From: JBJMLO01 sp045805265
GTDB taxonomy: Bacteria > Actinomycetota > UBA4738 > JACQTL01
Assembly: GCA_045805265.1 (NCBI GenBank)
Contig: JBJMLO010000013.1
Location: 496,001-560,000, forward strand
DNA length: 64,000 bases
Reading direction: 5' to 3'
Shown: in pieces, positions 61,307-64,000 of the stretch
Numbering within the stretch: the first letter of the stretch is position 1
How the letters are laid out: each line of letters starts with the position of its first letter
Notes under the pieces: generated by a model
The model's input: the letters and a program-made list of their open reading frames with translations, nothing else
Told to the model about the DNA's origin: nothing
Databases searched by the model: none
Program-made: the position numbers and the translations under genes

Positions 61307-62674
61307 GTGCGGAGGCTGGTGGTGGTGGGGGCGGGCATCGCGGGGCTGGCCGGGGCTCGGGCGACGATCTCCGAGGCGCGGCGGGCCGGCATCGACGTGG
61401 GGGTGACGGTGCTGGAGGCCGGCGAGCGGATCGGGGGGAAGCTGTGGACCGAGGAGGCCGACGGCGTCACCATGGAGTGGGGCCCGGACTCGTTCCTCGC
61501 GGCCAAGCCCCGAGGGCGTGGCCTCGCCGAGGAGCTGGGGCTGAGCCTCGTCCCGGTCGCGTCCGGCGCCAGGCGGGCCTTCCTGCTCCGGGGAGGCCGG
61601 CTCCGGCCGATCCCCGGCGGCCTGGTGATGGGGGTGCCGACGACGGCCGGCTCGCTGCGGTCCGCGGTCCGGGAGGGGCTCGTCTCCGTCCCCGGCGCGG
61701 CGCGCGCGGCGGTCGAGCCCCTGATCCCGGGTGGATCGATCGGGGAAGCCGACGAGCCTGCCACAGCCGTTGCCCGCCGGCGCCTGGGGCGCGAGGCCGC
61801 CGACCGGCTGGTCGAGCCGCTCCTGCGGGGGGTGTTCGGCGCGTCGGGAACCGAGATCGGGGTGCGCTCGGCGTTCCCCCAGGCGGTCGGGAACCGGAGC
61901 CTGGTGCGCTCGCTCCGACGGCGCCCGGGTGGCGGGGCGCAGTTCCTGGGAATCAGGGGCGGCTTCGGTCGCCTGGTCGAGGCCCTGGTCGCCGCGCTGC
62001 CGGCCGACTCGGTGCGGACCGGGGCGCCGGTCGCCGCGATCCGACCCGCCGGCGGAGACCGGTACGAGGTGGTCACGGACCGTGACGTCGAGCCGGCGGA
62101 CGCCGTCCTGGTCGCGACGCCGGCCGGCGCGGCCGGCGCGATGCTCTCCGGGATCGCTCGGGAGTCCTCCGCGGCGCTCCGCGGCGTTCGGTACGCCGCC
62201 TCGGCCGTGGTGGTCCTCCGGTACCCCTCCACGATTCAGGTTCCGCAGGGCTCGGGGTATCTCGTGGATCCGGAGGAGGGCGGAACCGTCGCCGCGTGCT
62301 CCTGGTTTTCCTCGAAATGGCCCGACCTGGCCGGCGGGCGGGTCGTGTTCCGGGCGGTGGTCACGGACCCCGGCATGCTGGCCGCGCCCGACGACGAGCT
62401 CCGCGACCGCGTAGCCGCCGAGGTGAGCAGGACGATGGGCGCGCGGACGGGTCCGGACCTGGTCCGCATGCGTCGCTGGAACCAGGCCCTGCCCGTGTTC
62501 GGCCCCGGCCACGGCGAACGGATGCGTGCCGCCCTGGCCGCGGCGCCCGACGGCATCGCGCTGGCCGGGGCGTTCCTCGGGGCGGTCGGCGTCCCCGACT
62601 GCATCGAGGCAGGAGAGTCGGCCGCCCGGGCGCTGATCGGCCATCTGGCGCGGCGGGCGGGCGCCCGGCAGTAG
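61307..62674 (+). CDS. hemY: Protoporphyrinogen/coproporphyrinogen oxidase (HemY/HemG type)
   Basis: A 455-residue FAD enzyme of late haem synthesis. The N terminus has the dinucleotide motif VVVGAGIAGLAGARA and VLEAGERIGGKLWTE, followed by MEWGPDSFLAAKP; the C-terminal FAD contact reads GIALAGAFLGAVGVPDCIEAGESAAR split over two parts. Actinobacteria generally use the coproporphyrin-dependent route, where this enzyme oxidises coproporphyrinogen III, so that substrate is likely. GTG 61307 directly opens the FAD motif. No other haem genes are in the window. Confidence 0.9.
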   Translation: MRRLVVVGAGIAGLAGARATISEARRAGIDVGVTVLEAGERIGGKLWTEEADGVTMEWGPDSFLAAKPRGRGLAEELGLSLVPVASGARRAFLLRGGRLRPIPGGLVMGVPTTAGSLRSAVREGLVSVPGAARAAVEPLIPGGSIGEADEPATAVARRRLGREAADRLVEPLLRGVFGASGTEIGVRSAFPQAVGNRSLVRSLRRRPGGGAQFLGIRGGFGRLVEALVAALPADSVRTGAPVAAIRPAGGDRYEVVTDRDVEPADAVLVATPAGAAGAMLSGIARESSAALRGVRYAASAVVVLRYPSTIQVPQGSGYLVDPEEGGTVAACSWFSSKWPDLAGGRVVFRAVVTDPGMLAAPDDELRDRVAAEVSRTMGARTGPDLVRMRRWNQALPVFGPGHGERMRAALAAAPDGIALAGAFLGAVGVPDCIEAGESAARALIGHLARRAGARQ

Positions 62675-62677
62675 GCT
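62672..62677 (+). promoter_or_regulatory. -10-like box before the Mur-ligase gene
   Basis: TAGGCT overlaps the stop codon of the oxidase gene and ends 10 bases before ATG 62688. It may give the ligase gene its own leaderless transcript. Confidence 0.35.
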
Positions 62678-62687
62678 CGCCGGCACC

Positions 62688-64000
62688 ATGCGGAAGGCGG
62701 ACGAGGCGCCCGATGGACCCGGCGGCGGCACGGGCGCCGCTCGCTCGAACGGTCGAGCCGGCTCGCCCGGACGACTCGTGGAGCTCCGCATCCTCGACGG
62801 CCCGAACCTGTACTTCACCCGCCCGGCCATCAAGCTGACCCTGTCGCTCACCGCGCTGGCCGCCATGCCCGAGGAGCGCATCGCCCGGCGGGCCGCGGAT
62901 GCCGGCGTGCAGTCCTCCGGCCCCGGGCTCCGCCCGGGCCCTCCCGGTTCCGGGAGGCGGATCCGGTTCCTGGCCCGGGTGGCGGCACACGTGACCCGGG
63001 TGGCGGCCGACGCCACCGGGACCCACCTGGCCGTGCGCGCCCGACCCGGTCCGGAGGCCGACGCGATCGTGGTGGCGTTCCCATGGCGGAACCGGACGGC
63101 GGCCGAGACGTTCGCCCGCGAGGTGGCCCGGCTGCTGGTGGAGGTGGTTCCCGGCCGGCGCTCGATCCGCGCGGCGATCAAGGCGGCCGCGAACGAGGTG
63201 CACGCCGCGGACCCCGGGCCCTCCCCCCCGGTCCCGACGCCCCGCATCCCGGTCATCGCCGTGACCGGGACGAACGGCAAGACCACCACGGTGCGCCTGC
63301 TGGCGCACCTCGCCCGGGCGGCCGGGAAGACCGTGGCGTTTTCCTCGACCGACGGCGTCTACCTCCAGGACCGGCTGGTGGAGGCCGGCGACTACTCCGG
63401 CTTCGGGGGAGCGGGGAAGGCGCTGTCCCAGCCCGGCGTCGAGATCGCCGTGCTGGAGACCGCGCGCGGGGGGATCCTCCTGCGGGGCATGGGAGTCACC
63501 CACAACGACGTGGCCGTGGTGACGAACGTCTCCGCCGACCACCTCGGCCTGCACGGCATCGAAACCCTCGACCAGCTGGCGGAGGTGAAGTCGACGATCC
63601 TGCGGATCACCAGGCCGGACGGGTGGGACGTGCTGAACGCCGACGACCCCCGGGTCCTGGCCATGCGCCGGGTGGCTCGGGGCCGGACCTGGCTGTTCTC
63701 GCTCGATCCCGACCACCCCGCGTTGCGCTCGGTCGTCGAGGAGGGCGGACGGGCCGTGACCGTGATCGACGGCGCCATCGCGGTGCTGCATCCCGGGCGG
63801 GAGCCCCACTCGCTCGTCCCGATCGACCGCGTGCCGGTGACGCTCGCCGGGCTCTCGTCGAACAACGTGTCCAATGCCCTTGCCGCGTGCGCCGCCGCGC
63901 TCGGCGCCGGCCTGCCGGAGCGGGCCGTGGTCAAGGGCCTGCAGTCGTTCGTGCTCGACCCCGAGTCGAACCCGGGGCGCGCCAACCTGTTCGAGGTGCA
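62688..64000 (+). CDS. Cyanophycin-synthetase-like Mur ligase, 5' part; runs off the window
   Basis: The first 437 codons are present. After a Gly/Arg/Pro-rich start comes VELRILDGPNLYFTRPAIKL, then the Mur-ligase ATP site VTGTNGKTTTVRLLAH (about residue 190-205), ETARGGILLRGMGVTHNDVA and NVSADHLGLHGI. These blocks match the C-terminal Mur domain of cyanophycin synthetase, but the ATP-grasp domain that precedes it in that enzyme is absent; the N-terminal 180 residues are a different small domain. Similar stand-alone proteins exist in actinobacteria with unproven function. The start could be slightly later (GTG near 62778). Confidence 0.8.
   Translation, partial: MRKADEAPDGPGGGTGAARSNGRAGSPGRLVELRILDGPNLYFTRPAIKLTLSLTALAAMPEERIARRAADAGVQSSGPGLRPGPPGSGRRIRFLARVAAHVTRVAADATGTHLAVRARPGPEADAIVVAFPWRNRTAAETFAREVARLLVEVVPGRRSIRAAIKAAANEVHAADPGPSPPVPTPRIPVIAVTGTNGKTTTVRLLAHLARAAGKTVAFSSTDGVYLQDRLVEAGDYSGFGGAGKALSQPGVEIAVLETARGGILLRGMGVTHNDVAVVTNVSADHLGLHGIETLDQLAEVKSTILRITRPDGWDVLNADDPRVLAMRRVARGRTWLFSLDPDHPALRSVVEEGGRAVTVIDGAIAVLHPGREPHSLVPIDRVPVTLAGLSSNNVSNALAACAAALGAGLPERAVVKGLQSFVLDPESNPGRANLFEV

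Noticed and set aside
57763..62085. A 1440-codon plus-strand frame overlapping adnB and the oxidase gene
   Set aside because: It is an alternative frame of adnB and hemY; no motif is present and the true frames have all catalytic residues.

Overview
This window is chromosomal DNA with very high G+C (strong G/C at third codon positions, many GTG starts). The gene content points to an actinomycete, most likely a deep-branching soil or sediment Actinomycetota. Pointers are an AdnA/AdnB helicase-nuclease pair, an MprA/MprB-type two-component pair, a group II truncated haemoglobin, an F420-type luciferase-family enzyme, a DUF222-HNH gene, a single-chain Lhr helicase, and several genes whose -10 box lies 7-10 bases before the start codon, as in leaderless transcripts. 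I cannot name a genus.

Layout. 1-12.4 kb is mostly a minus-strand set of exported proteins: the 5' part of a membrane sensor, a BNR-repeat sialidase-like protein, a delta-60-repeat protein, a large subtilase and a Vgb-type propeller. A plus-strand secreted phosphoesterase and a minus-strand acyl-CoA ligase lie among them. 12.5-26.0 kb is an aromatic-acid catabolic island. On the minus strand an IclR/PcaR-type regulator is followed by one ten-gene run: a Tat lipoprotein binding protein, LivG, LivF, LivH, LivM, then PcaH, PcaG, PcaB, PcaD, PcaC. Most junctions are 4-base ATGA or GTGA overlaps. On the plus strand, divergent from the regulator, lie a benzaldehyde-type dehydrogenase, 4-hydroxybenzoate 3-monooxygenase (PobA) and a MetE-like methyltransferase. 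Together they would import an aromatic acid, oxidise an aromatic aldehyde to the acid, hydroxylate 4-hydroxybenzoate to protocatechuate and open the ring to beta-ketoadipate. The final steps (PcaI/J, PcaF) are not in the window.

26-34.8 kb is a mixed region: a cysteine-free HesB-like protein, a tRNA-Arg(CCU) preceded by a short tandem repeat, a MarR-YceI-reductase-oxidoreductase group, a TetR/DUF4386 divergent pair with a clear operator, a YCII-domain protein, a truncated haemoglobin and an eight-repeat secreted propeller. 34.9-46.5 kb carries Lhr, a GH3 lipoprotein, a truncated ABM monooxygenase, a YjbR protein and a YjbR remnant, a PEP-mutase-like protein, a 14-TM drug exporter, the two-component pair and an SRPBCC protein. 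46.6-64 kb is more housekeeping: aconitase, an LLM-class enzyme, a DUF72 protein behind a strong terminator, a frameshifted DUF222-HNH gene, an S2P-type protease with CBS domains, a methyltransferase, adnA-adnB, a small unknown protein, protoporphyrinogen oxidase and the start of a cyanophycin-synthetase-like Mur ligase.

No CRISPR array, prophage, intact insertion sequence or rRNA was seen. The strongest leads are the transporter-pca supraoperon with PcaR-box-like sequences in both of its promoters, the MetE-like gene coupled to pobA, and the broken or truncated genes at 40.5-42.2 kb and 51.5-52.7 kb.
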